DNA of 64,000 bases, from the NCBI GenBank assembly GCA_016169945.1, contig JADLSH010000087.1, positions 1 through 64,000 of the forward strand, written 5' to 3'. The stretch comes from Trachythela sp. YZ-2020 (lineage: Eukaryota > Cnidaria > Anthozoa > Malacalcyonacea > Clavulariidae). The notes beneath the pieces were generated by a model. That model worked only from the letters and a program-made list of their open reading frames with translations, had not been told where the DNA came from and made no database searches. The first letter of the stretch is position 1; each line of letters starts with the position of its first letter. This document shows positions 33,135 through 43,640 of this stretch, one piece after another. A program made the position numbers and the translations under genes.

Positions 33135-33322
33135 TTCGATTCGCGGCTTCGATGGCGCAGTCGTCAGCGCCTTTCACCTCTGAGATCGTGGATTCGATTC
33201 TCGCAGGTGACTCATGACGCTTATGTGAAAAGCGTCAGTCAACGCTCTACCGAAAGTCGTGGGTTTTCTCCGGGTACTCCGGTTTCCTCCCATGCTTGCT
33301 TGCTTGCTTGCTTGCTTGCTCT
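33135..33322 (+). repeat. tRNA-derived SINE, copy 1
   Basis: The tRNA-like head has an A box (TGGCGCAGTCGTCAGCGC, 33153-33170) and a B box (GGATTCGATTC, 33190-33200). Then comes a conserved block GTGGGTTTTCTCCGGGTACT-CCGGTTTCCTCCC (33259-33291) and a (CTTG)n tail to 33320. The second copy at 37600-37781 shares head and core. RNA polymerase III would transcribe an active copy; LINE machinery would move it. Confidence 0.85.
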
Positions 33323-33653
33323 GTATAATATAATGTGTTGTTGATAAAGATACATGAAATTGACAACTTTGTTAATCTACCTTTCCGACACTCAAAAACA
33401 CGTGACATTGCACGTGATCAAATTACAAGGAATTCGGACAAACACTTCGACAAAGTATCTGTTTTACTATTAGCACGAGCGACATACGCATTGTAAAAAA
33501 CTGTTTTTTGTCAGAAGAAAAGAGCTGGGGTGAAGATAAAAGAGTTATTTTATCACCGACAGGAGCGAGCTCAGAAATCTTAAAAAATATGATCGTAGTT
33601 GAAGCAAATACGAATATTTAGGGATTTTGCGTATTAAATGTCTGCTTTTAAAA

Positions 33654-35959
33654 ATGGTTAAAAGATGTGCCTGGGGTACTTGTAAAACTGACTCAAGATA
33701 TCCGGAACGGTTAAAAAAAGAAGGAAGACCCGTCACATTTCACTGTTTTCCATCTGAGAGAAAGAACAAAGCGTGTAGAGAGTCTTGGATACGTGCTTGT
33801 TGTTGAGGCGATGGCTTTGTTTGCAGAAAGGACAGCTACATATGCAGTCTCCATCTTATTGGCGAGAAAGGCCCATCTGAAGAGCATCCTGATCCCATTG
33901 CAGCTACAGCTGGCAGAGAAAAGGTATGTGACTTATGTATTTCGTAATGATTTGAATTTTATGCGAATGAGCGAATCTTAAATGACCTGTATCTTAAATA
34001 TATGCATGTTCATTTCAATCATTTGCATACTCTGTTGTTGCTCTGTTGAAAGGTATGGTAGATGTATTAACTATGGTTAGTCTGGCTCTTAGGGTCAAGG
34101 TAACTGGTTTACTATAATTATATTGTCATTATTAAAGATGTGAAGTAGTTTTAATTTTAAATATTTATGCCCATTTTCAAAAACTTTAAGTTTGTCTTAT
34201 CCATGGCTATGGCTTAATATATCATGTTTAATAATTTGTAGATTTTAGCGGTTAAGCAAAAAGAGAAAGCCACCTTAAGAATGGGATATGTTAAGCACTT
34301 TCGTACATGCAATGATAAGTCGGCAGCTGAATCGCTATTGTTCCTTTCATTTGGTACGCCTGCAGTGGGTAAAAGTGTTAAAGAGTCTACAGTGGTAGAA
34401 GATTTGTGTAATGTTAAAATGGAAACAGAAGACGTGGTTGATGCAAACAGAGCATTGGTGGACGATGGACACCTCACAGATACAACAAGTGATTGTACAA
34501 TCCCTACTCAAGTAAGCTTGATTACAATTAATATAGTGCTGTAACACCTGCAACAAAAATACAAGTCTGAGGCCCTGCTCTGCTGTACCTGTTGTATTGT
34601 TGACTGTGCATAAAATATTATTTTATATATATAGCGTTTATAATACCTGTTTTAGACAAATATTTCAGTGGAAGATTTAAACATCTACTCTGATGGCCAA
34701 TTGCGGAGCAAGAAAGTAATGTCGAGGTCATTATCTCTACAAAATGTTGAAAATCCTAAGAACACTTCACACTACACTGGTAAGTTTAATCATATACATG
34801 TGCCACCAATACTGTAGTTGTAAAATTATTTCATTAACCAGCACCTGATCCTGATATTGTTTTTTTAATTGTTACATTTTATTGCAGGTTTAGAAATAAG
34901 TGTTGTCGAAGCACTTTATGATCTCGTGAAAGAAAAGGCAACCCGAATCCATATGTGGAAAGGTACAAAAAAGAACAAAAAGAAATATACTGGAAAACAA
35001 TACCTGCAGGTATGTATGTTGGAATTGGACATGCATATGCCTATAAAGCACTTACATAGAGAACCAAATATAAATAAACACAAATAGTGTGCATGACAGG
35101 GTAAATGTGCAAATAGTGTACATGATCACAGGGTAAAATTTGCATATAGCTTAGACTAATTATTGTGTTAATGTTTTTTTAGCAAAAATATGGCCTTTCT
35201 GTATTATCTACATGGGAGCAGGTAATTCTTACTCTAGTGAGATTACGTCGGAAGCTAACAGTAACTGTTCTTGCACATGTTTTTGGCATTTCAACAGGAA
35301 CAGCAAGCCGGGTTATTATGACATGGGTACTGTTTTTAGAAAAATAACTTTCGTTTCTGCTTCATTTTACAACTGTGTCTGAATTAGATGGTTTACGTTT
35401 TCCAAAACCACTCAGGGATATCCAAAATTTAAGAGGAATCATTGATTGCACAGAATTTTACATTGAAACACCAAACCGGTTACCAAGCCAAAGGTCTACT
35501 TATAGCAATTATAAATCCAGGAACACTTTCAAGTTACTGGTGTCAATTTCTCCAATAGGACACCTAAATTTTGTGTCAAACCTCTTCAGTGGCAGTATAA
35601 GTGACAAAGAAATTAACAGACAAAGTGGTTTCTTGGATGCATTGCAGCCTGATGATGTGATAATGGCAGACAAGGGATTCAATATACAAGATTTGCTTGC
35701 TGTTCGTCAAACAAAGTTACTTGCACCACCGATCATGAGGAAAGGGGTAGTGTCCTCGAAGGCGTCAACTATTTACCAGGAGAATTGCCCGAGTCCGCAT
35801 TCTCATTGAACGAATAATTCGAAAATTAAAATGTTTTGGTATTTTAAGAGGTGTCATACCATTGACAATAACGCCGTATGTCAGCTCTATTGTTAAAGTG
35901 TCTGCAGCGTTAGTAAACTTGCAGCCACGTGTGATAAAAGATGATGAAGATGAAATGTA
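33654..35959 (+). pseudogene. THAP-domain DDE transposase of the ISL2EU-like element
   Basis: Five exons with good splice signals: 33654-33923, 34242-34511, 34656-34779, 34888-35009 and 35183-35959. Exon 1 encodes a THAP zinc finger (MVKRCAWGTC, FHCFPSERK, WIRAC, YICSLHL). Exon 4 encodes EISVVEALYDLVKEKATRI. Exon 5 carries a helix-turn-helix region (VLAHVFGISTGTASRVIMTW) and a DDE_Tnp_4 core: first Asp in GIIDCTEFYIETP, second in IMADKGFNIQDLL, Glu in RILIERIIRKLK. It should bind the element ends and cut DNA in the nucleus. Lesions: TGA in exon 1 (about 33805), TAA in exon 5 (about 35347), frameshift near 35780. Intact splice sites argue that decay is recent. Confidence 0.85.
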
Positions 35960-36099
35960 AACAAAGCATGTACCTGCATAAAATTGCACTATACAATGTA
36001 TTCCAAAGAGCAGACTATTTTAATAAATATTACTGTATATTGAATTATTTTAATGGTTTTCACTTTTGGGACCCACATACTATATCTGAATTAATTTCT

Positions 36100-36237
36100 A
36101 TATTTTTCCATCATTAACAGTGCTTGTAAGTGTTGTCGTAAACTTGTTCGCTTTTGTTCAGCCTCTTCTGGACTAAACCAGTTGTGCACAAGACCACAAT
36201 AATCATCTGGACTTGATTCATACTTATCCAGATCCTA
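36100..36237 (-). CDS. possible terminal exon of a minus-strand gene
   Basis: A short open frame after TTGACTTATTAGGCTAG encodes DLDKYESSPDDYCGLVHNWF, then SPEEAEQKRTSLRQHLQALL, MMEKYRN and a stop at about 36098. The composition looks coding (Trp, paired acids, few Asn/Lys runs). It may be a 3' exon of the nuclease gene at 38478-40578, since that gene's last frame ends in GGAGTAAGTT, a good donor. The phase does not join cleanly, so the link is only possible. Confidence 0.3.
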
Positions 36238-36388
36238 GCCTAATAAGTCAAAACATATTTAGAAAGATAGATTACCTACCATAATTAAATATGCCTACAA
36301 AATTCTATTTTCTTATACCTGCAAGAAATGTTTAAGAAAGAAGGATATGTAAATTCCACAGTTGTTGCTTTGAGCCGGATGTTGTGGC

Positions 36389-37065
36389 CAGTGCTTCCAC
36401 TTTGTGAAAGTACATTTTCTCGTTTTTGTCCTTTTTTTTCGCAGAATTTCCTTCCCAAAATCCTAAATTTCCTTCCATTTTTCCTTCCAATTTTTTTTAA
36501 AATAGTATAATAAATTTTGTATTGTACTGTACTTCCGATGTAAATTGAAGGTGCTCAGGTACTGCAGTATTTTTTGCTCTTTTCGCAGCTGCTTTTGGAC
36601 CAGGCACTTGTCCTGCACGCTTTCTACCCATTTGCAGTTGACAACTACTTGAAGCTTCATCTTCTGATGAGCTTGACTCAGAAGTTGACTCAATATAAGC
36701 CATCATAATTTACAAAAATATAAAAACCCGCGAAAAAAAATTGAGCCCGCGTTATTTATGTACAAGTACTCTACTCACCCACTGAAGACCTGTTAAGTCC
36801 CAAATTACCCCCATTCATCCTTGATGGTTATGTAAATATTCGATGTATTATTTTTATACATGTTTTTTAACTCAAAAGTTCATAATAAAGTGTTTAACCA
36901 TTATTAAATTACTAGAAATTATTGAAAAAGTTTAAATTGTAAAATTTCCTCCCCTTTTCCTTCGAAATGGCCTAATTTCCTTCCAAATCTCATTTCCTCT
37001 TATTTTTCCTTCCAAATGCCAAAATATCCTTTTGGAAGGAGATTTCCTTCCGAGTGGAAGCACTG
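36389..37065. mobile_element. hAT-type element, 677 bp, 8-bp target duplication
   Basis: The ends are CAGTGCTTCCACTTTGTG (36389) and CGAGTGGAAGCACTG (to 37065). GTTGTGGC is duplicated at 36381-36388 and 37066-37073. Many TTTCCTTCC motifs sit near both ends, a likely transposase-binding array. On the minus strand 36706-36497 encodes a Ser-rich N-terminal stretch (MMAYIESTSESSSSEDEASS, then GPKAAAKRAK). This could be the first exon of a lost hAT transposase. It is inserted in the ISL2EU-like transposon. Confidence 0.92.
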
Positions 37066-37073
37066 GTTGTGGC

Positions 37074-37595
37074 ACCTGTAATGAAGTAACACATTTAAAA
37101 TTACTATACTGCCTGCATACTAAACTGTACTGTGATCTGCATCAAACAATATTACCTTTAACATCTTGTACGATAGCACAGGAAGTTTATCTGCCAAGTG
37201 ATACTTGGTGTAGACATGTTGAAGGTATCTAATGAAAGCATAATTAATAATGTAAGTATATTTGATCTGTATTTAAACATGTAGGATACATTTTGTAAAA
37301 CTGTACTGAAAAATCAGTACACATGCACTCCCTGCATATATACAGTACAATGACTCCACAAGCTATAGTTTTATACTTAATAATATTATATGTAATGTAC
37401 AGTCTGTACCTGAAAATATTGCTTATTTCAGTTTCCCTCACTTCAATATACATACATACATACATTATTCAGCTCACTCCCCATTGGGGCTTTTCAGTGA
37501 CCGATTACATCAAGTATCTAGCTTACCTATATTATGTACTTAACCCACATTATTTATTTTTACAATTGTGATATTACTTTCCTAATCTGTCTATC
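37074..37595. other. no gene recognised (inside ISL2EU-like element)
   Basis: AT-rich spacer between hAT element and SINE, with a short (CATA)n run near 37449-37465. Confidence 0.45.
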
Positions 37596-37599
37596 CTAA

Positions 37600-37781
37600 C
37601 CCACCCAGTCAACTTTCCCTGTGGGAGGAAACCGGAGTGCCCGGAGAAAACCCACGACTTTCGACAGAGCGTTGACTTACTCTTTTCACATGAGTGTGAT
37701 GAGTGTCCTCAACGAGAATCGAACTCAAGACTCAGAGGTGAAAGGCGCTTGCTCTGACGACTGCGCCACCGAAGCCCCTTA
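37600..37781 (-). repeat. tRNA-derived SINE, copy 2
   Basis: Read on the minus strand from 37781: AAGGGGCTTCGGTGGCGCAG, the TGAGTTCGATTCTCG B box near 37710-37725, and the GTGGGTTTTCTCCGGGCACT core near 37630-37650. Same family as 33135-33322. It lies between the two genes of the ISL2EU-like transposon, so it inserted after that element. Confidence 0.85.
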
Positions 37782-38477
37782 GATATCCCATGATAGCGAG
37801 TCCATGATTATAATATGCCACGGAGTAACTGCGGCTAGCAGCCAGTGATAACTGCAACATAAAATATTCCAAGATATACTACATGAGAACATATTCTATA
37901 TGTTTTTTGAGTCAAAATTTCTTGATCCAGTAGACAGTCTATTCAAAAAAGATTGTTATTCGAAAATCTTAAACCTTAATATTGAGCACACAAGGAATGA
38001 GTATACCTTCTATTAATTGGGATAAATAGATCATCTCATTAAACAACTTTAGTGGAATGAACATCTCTGCTTTTTCATTCCCTCTCCTTCCTTAATAATC
38101 AATAATATATTACTACATTAATTTAAAATAATGTTGACCATAAAGTGGTAGCAATCTTTTTTGAAATTACAAACCTTGATAACCTGTTTCTGCCTTCCTG
38201 CTCCCCACATAACACCGTGTCAAAGAAGGAACTGATAATGGGAAATTGGCAACAACTCCCTAAAAAATGTGTAGTCTTAGTAATTTGTTTACGTACACAC
38301 AATATTTTTATTATATATTTTTATTGTGTCAGTATAACAAGCAGTCTGTGAAGTCAACGAAAAGCACTACTGCCACATGTTGAGTAATGTTATTTATTGT
38401 TGAGTATGATTACAAACTTGTGATCTTTTTATCAACAGGTAGCAGTGCCGTTTTGATGCAATTGTACACAAAGTAAC
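37782..38477. other. no gene recognised (inside ISL2EU-like element)
   Basis: AT-rich spacer on the 3' side of the nuclease gene. No domain or repeat pair was recognised. Confidence 0.4.
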
Positions 38478-40578
38478 TTACTCCATTAAATCTGTAACAA
38501 CACTGTCATTCGCCATTCTTTGAATCTGAAGGGCATCAATACACGGCTGATAGATATCAACACCATGTAGCTTTACAGATATTTCCATTTTGTCCGGTTC
38601 TTCTGATGCAATAGTTGTAGACTTGATGGCCGGCATAATCAACTCTGGTGTAATTAGCTCTGGTGGAATTGATTCTGGCGTGTCAGTAGATGGTTTGGCA
38701 GCAGACATGTTACCAGTCTCCATACCCTCTAAAATAAAATAACGATTTAAATTAATAAACTTGGAATACAGTACTGGATCCATATCAAAGTGCAATGTAA
38801 GAAAAAGTGAATGACGACTATATAAATACAGCACTTAACATAACAACATTTAGTAGTTTTCCGACCTTTCTGTGAGCAGTTATCTTTAAGTGTGTGTGCC
38901 ATAAATGGGAATACATGGTCAATCCCAAAACGTTCAAGTTTTTGAATGGTAGTTTCCATGAACTTGACATCATATGGTACATTGACCGCAAGGATACCAG
39001 ATTCAGTCCAAACAACAAAGTCGCATCTCTCTAGTTCGTTGACAAACATTTGTAACTGAAATTGTGTGTAATATCTCTATCAAAATTATCTCTAATCTGT
39101 TCACCACCAATTTCTGGAGTGACAAATGCTTCCTTAGGTGGGATTTGTCTATGCTTCCATGGACACTTGTATTCAATCACAACGTTTGGGCAGTTGTCCG
39201 CACAGCAGAAGGAGCGAATGTTATCGACACTTGTACCAATGAAGGGTTTTCTTCTATAAAGCAGTAATCCCTTGGATTTCAGTGACAGCTTGTGGTGTTT
39301 TTTTCGACTCAACCTTGTAATAGCTTAAGCGTGCACTGTTATCGTGCTTTAAACCCCAGTCCCTTGGATTTTGTGGATTATCAGAGACTGTTTTGATCTT
39401 AGAACAGGTAGGCATTTGTTGACATGTTATTTTGTTAACAAGTGATGTTACATTCCTTTTCAAGCCTTTGTCCAGGCTGTTCTGCATACTTTCAGTTCTG
39501 TAAGTTATAGAGCCAGTTATAATACCTGCTTTTTGTTTGTACCATTCCTTACATTGCCACTGTTTGACTGTTGTGCTGTCAACCATCTCTATTTCCTCTG
39601 GACTACGAGACAAATCAGCGAGAAAGTTGTCGACAGATGTTTCCACAAGAACTTCACTTCCCTTCTCAGCACATATTCGAAGTATCTTTTCCTCCATTAA
39701 CCCATACTTTAATTCACTATCAACTGGAGAATTCAAATATTTATTCTCATTTGTAGTATCTTCTCCATTGCAACACTCTGTAGGGTGGTCATACAATTTG
39801 GTAAGCAAAGGTAAAACTGATGGTTTGGTACCAGTTTTCTCCAAGGCCTGTGCGAACAATTTTAGAGATTCATCTGTTGGATAAACTCGGTCATCTTCAT
39901 GTCTAACATCCACATCAATATGTTCACAGTAAACATGCTCATGTTTACATTTTTTCCGAGGCAGTTCACATTTGCCTATTTGAAGATTTTTCACTTCACA
40001 TGGTCTGCTGTCCACAGTTGACTCTTTTGTCCATTTGCAAGGTGCACTTGTTGGACTGTCCTTATCGCGAGTGTTTAGTAAATCCTCTAAAGAATACATG
40101 GCTGCAGCAATATGCTTGCAGCCTCCATCACGACCCCCTTTACAGCAGCACCTAGCTTTCAAAACACTGCCCCTGTTCGCTCCTTTACCCTCGAGTATAA
40201 ACCAACAGTCATAATATGATTTGCCTTCGTCTGTCTTGTCTTTCATTGCCGGCTTTACTTTACCCATAAATTATGTAGATGAACTCTTTCATTCATCATG
40301 GTTTCAGTACGAAGTGATTCAACATACCCGTCTTGAAATAACCGATATTCGTCGAATGATTTTTACGCTGCCAAACCTTGCTTGTCGTAATCGGTCAAAT
40401 GATTGATCAAATAGTTAAAAATATCATATAGTCCAAACGGTGGTGAATCGGCGAAGTTATTTACGAGTTTACGAGGAGAATTAACGGGGTCACTGATTTC
40501 CATACCATGAATAATTAATACCCGACTGTCCTGATTGTTTTGTTCTTTTTCAAAATTCGGATCAATAGGCAACATCAT
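38478..40578 (-). pseudogene. SWIM zinc-finger / YqaJ-type nuclease of the ISL2EU-like element
   Basis: A large exon (40578-38866) and a small one (38730-38478, after TTTTATTTTAG). An N-terminal part is followed by a SWIM finger (ARCCCKGGRDGGCKHIAAAM, about 40150-40090) and a Lys/Cys-rich linker. The YqaJ-like nuclease comes next: QKAGIITGSI, IGTSVDN (acidic residue), VVIEYKCPWKHR (E-x-K, about 39180-39150), QFQLQMFVNELERCDFVVW. YqaJ nucleases act as 5'-3' exonucleases in phage recombination. In ISL2EU elements this protein is the second product, with an unproven role in end processing. Lesions: TAA near 40361, frame break near 40262, shift in a T run near 39300, shift near 39070. Confidence 0.85.
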
Positions 40579-40604
40579 CTTTTCAACAGCGATTTAAATT
40601 TCTA

Positions 40605-41030
40605 CCAAAGCAGGTTTTTAAAGTAATTATTTTTGCACCTCGAGCTCGAAGATGCTCTTTTTTCTCAACACTACGGTCATATCTACGAAGATTTTTTGAA
40701 GATCAGTCTGCTCCGATCCTGTCGAACATGTCGGTGATAAAATAACTCACCCCAGCTCTGGCTCTTTTCTTTTTACAAAAAAAACAATCTTTACAACGCC
40801 TATTTCTAATAGTAAAACAGATACAAAGCAGGTTTTAAATAGCCATTGACGCACACGCCCGAGCACGAAGATACTTCTTCTTTCCAACTACGCAACAGTA
40901 TTTTTGAAAGATTTTTGAGCTCGATCCTGTCAGAATCATGTCGGTGATAAAATAACTCTTTTATCTTCACCCCAGCTCTTTTCTTTTTACAAAAAAACAA
41001 TCTTTTACAACGCCTATGTCGCTCGTGCTA
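40605..41030. repeat. tandem duplication of the inner right terminal repeat
   Basis: Two diverged ~210-bp units (about 40605-40815 and 40825-41030) share AGCAGGTTTTWAA, GAGC(A/T)CGAAGAT, CATGTCGGTGATAAAATAAC, CCCCAGCTCT and CAACGCCTAT blocks. The left end has one copy only, so the right end was internally duplicated. Confidence 0.75.
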
Positions 41031-41120
41031 ATAGTAAAACAGATACTTAGTCGAAGTGTTTGTCCGAATTCCTTGTAATTGATCACGTGCAATGCCACGT
41101 GTTTTTGAGTGTCGGAAAGG

Positions 41121-41639
41121 TGGATTCATTTCACGCGCTGCAAGAGCCCTTTTTTAATGTTTTTAAAACTGTAAATCTTCTCGTTATTAATAGCACACTG
41201 TGACACAGGCGTATACCAGCTTTGTCAGTGGGTTAATATATTTGAATGAATTATTATTTACTAATTATTAATTTATTATTTTCGATCAATAGAAATAATA
41301 CTCTAAATGAACACTTCAAATTGCATGGAATATGAAAAGCAAGGCATCAACTCTCGAGGGAAGTAAAACAAAATTCCTAACCGAGAGAATACATCCGGAC
41401 AATTCCCTCAACAAAACCATGTTAGTGTTATAGCTGGGAATGTCAATGGTGTCGATACCAATATTGTAGAGAACAAAGAAGATCATTCCACAAATATTGA
41501 AAACATTGTCGTGACAAGAGAATGCAAGGATTGCACTTATGATAATGACAACAGGCCCGGAAGCCATGGTTAAACCGAAGGCAAAGCGAAATAGCAAGAA
41601 CGCGTTTCAGAATTCAAAGCGGATTACAGATAATGTAAT
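41121..41639 (-). other. flank with a short hydrophobic open frame
   Basis: 41597-41316 (minus) could encode 93 residues with two to three hydrophobic stretches (GPVVIIISAILAF, GMIFFVLYNIGI). No family was recognised, no splice context is clear and the frame may be chance. No other feature was seen. Confidence 0.2.
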
Positions 41640-42357
41640 GCCGTAATGACCATGACCATGACCATGACCATGACCATGACCATGACCATGACCATGACCA
41701 TGACCATGACCATGACCATGACCATGACCATGACCATGACCATGACCATGACCATGACCATGACCATGACCATGACCGCTGACCATGACCGCGACCATGA
41801 CCGCGACCATGACCATGACCATGACCGCGCCATGACCGCGACCATGACCATGACCATGACCGCGATGACCATGACCATGACCATGACCATGACGCGGCCA
41901 TGACCATGACCATGACCATGACTATGACCATGACCATGACCGCGACCATGACCATGACCATGACCATGACCATGACCATGACCGCGGCCGACCATGATGA
42001 CCATGAAAATGACCATGACCATCGACCATGACCATCGACCATGACCATCGACCATGACCATCGACCATGACCATCGACCATGACCATCGACCATGACCAT
42101 CGACCATGACCATCGACCATGACCATCGACCATGACCATCGACCATGACCATCGACCATGACCATGACCATCGACCGTGACCATCGACCATGACCATCGA
42201 CCATGACCATGACCATGACCATGACCATGACCATGACCATGACCATGACCATGACCATGACCATGACCATGACCATGACCATGACCATGACCATGACCAT
42301 GACCATGACCATGACCATGACCATGACCATGACCATGACCATGACCATGACCATGCC
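41640..42357. repeat. (CATGAC)n hexanucleotide satellite, about 715 bp
   Basis: Near-perfect CCATGA units flank a central block (about 42010-42205) with a 12-bp higher-order unit CCATGACCATCG and a left part with scattered CCATGACCGCGA variants. The hexamer has no stop in two plus-strand and all three minus-strand frames, which produces several long artificial open frames (MTMT, HDHD, VMVM, HGHG, SWSW). Confidence 0.95.
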
Positions 42358-42429
42358 TCAAAGAAGGAAACCTTAACTAATTTCCTGACGTCGAAGTTCG
42401 TGCAAATTTTTGCAACGAATTTTATCAGT

Positions 42430-43640
42430 ATTTAATGGCATGCAAAATTCCCATTAAATACGAAAGTTAGTTTTTGCCGGACCCAAAGATTCAGCGAAGA
42501 CATCTTGAGCGTCCATATTTCATCGAATAATCGCGCAAGGAAAGATAGCATCAATTGCGGGCGAACAAGAGTTCTCGGGTGCAATGATATAACGAGATGA
42601 GATAAAGGTAAAATTATTGAGAATAATGAAGGCTTCAAACTTTTCCACCGTTCCATGTTGACAAGTATTACAAATAAAGATTTCCGGAAGCCAACATCTC
42701 GAATCCACAACGGGTTCTCGCAAGCAAGTTATACATCCATCCTTTGAACTTGAATTTCAACGGCAAATATTGAATCTCAAACGAGATCGGACTCGTTCTC
42801 GACCACTCTCTTCTCCGTCGGACGAGAGCGACTATGATCTTCTACCTGTACATGACGAGGAACACATATCCTGTAAACCAACAACAACCTTTGTCGCCAT
42901 TGCTCAGCAAATCAGCCCACTCCACCAGCCTATTTGACCCATCAATAACCAGAACGCAGAAAGTGATTTTTATGAACGGTTAAGATCGCTCGAGGAAGAT
43001 CTGCTGATGAAGCCATGCCCCAGAAAACAAAAAAGAAGAGTCGACTTTTCAGAAGCACAATCACTCGACCTAATTCCAGTTCTCCTCGCAGCGAAAGCTC
43101 GGAAACATCAGAAGAAGAAAAGCAGAATGATGAAGCAGGTGATTGTCTTGAAGATGAGTTGACATATAAAGATAGAGAAACCGTAGATGTTGAGGAGGGA
43201 AAGGCCAAAACGATAAAACCCAGAAAAGCAGAGAGCCTTCATGGCCACTTATTTATGTAATATTACCCTGGATTTTGAACGATAAAATATATCTTCGTAG
43301 AATTGTCGAGCTTTAGGAATGTGATTTCGATCGCAAAAAGTTGTCGAAAGCACATGGGTTATCCTTTTCCTCGCGTAAAGAAAGAGCTGAAATACGACGA
43401 GACAGCCGAAAAGGAGTTTTGGAGCAAAGCAGATTCAGAGATCGACGCTTGGATGATCGTAAACGTAACGGATGGAGTCGCGACGTTTTTGACGTGGATC
43501 GTTTTGTTAAGAGACGTAAGGAAGCATATCCTACATTGAGACGCGTAAGACAAAAGATTCAAGTCAAAGTTATGGATGATCGTCCTATGCTCTTAGCAAT
43601 GGAAATAATGAAAAAATGTGATCATGATGAACAGTAACAA
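42430..43640 (+). pseudogene. unidentified decayed coding region
   Basis: Plus-strand frames give plausible coding stretches: NNRARKDSINCGRTRVLGCN (about 42520), KPTSRIHNGFSQASYTSI (about 42690), LKRDRTRSRPLSSPSDESDY (about 42780), SDFYERLRSLEEDLLMKPCP, RKQKRRVDFSEAQSLDLIPV (about 43022) and DRFVKRRKEAYPTLRRVRQK (about 43500). Frameshifts and stops separate them. Lys/Arg-rich with acidic patches. I do not recognise the family; the length and conserved-looking blocks suggest a multicopy element gene rather than random sequence. Confidence 0.35.

Larger units (their letters stand above)
33380..41120. mobile_element. ISL2EU-like DNA transposon, about 7.7 kb
   Basis: Long inverted repeats: CCTTTCCGACACTCAAAAAC at 33380 and its complement ending at 41120. 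Matching continues over about 200 bp (CAAGGAATTCGGACAAACAC, TATTAGCACGAGCGACATA, AGCTGGGGTGAAGATAAAAG, AGTTATTTTATCACCGACA). Inside are a THAP-DDE transposase (plus) and a convergent SWIM/YqaJ nuclease gene (minus), the two-gene content known for ISL2EU elements of the Harbinger group. TA precedes the left end and TG follows the right, so the expected TA duplication is imperfect. It holds a hAT element and a SINE. Confidence 0.85.

Noticed and set aside
33143..33215. tRNA gene
   Set aside because: A and B boxes are present, but the body does not fold as a clean tRNA, a SINE core and tail follow, and a second copy exists.
41614..42361. Several 80-246-codon open frames
   Set aside because: They are produced by the CATGAC hexamer, which lacks stops in most frames. 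No gene.
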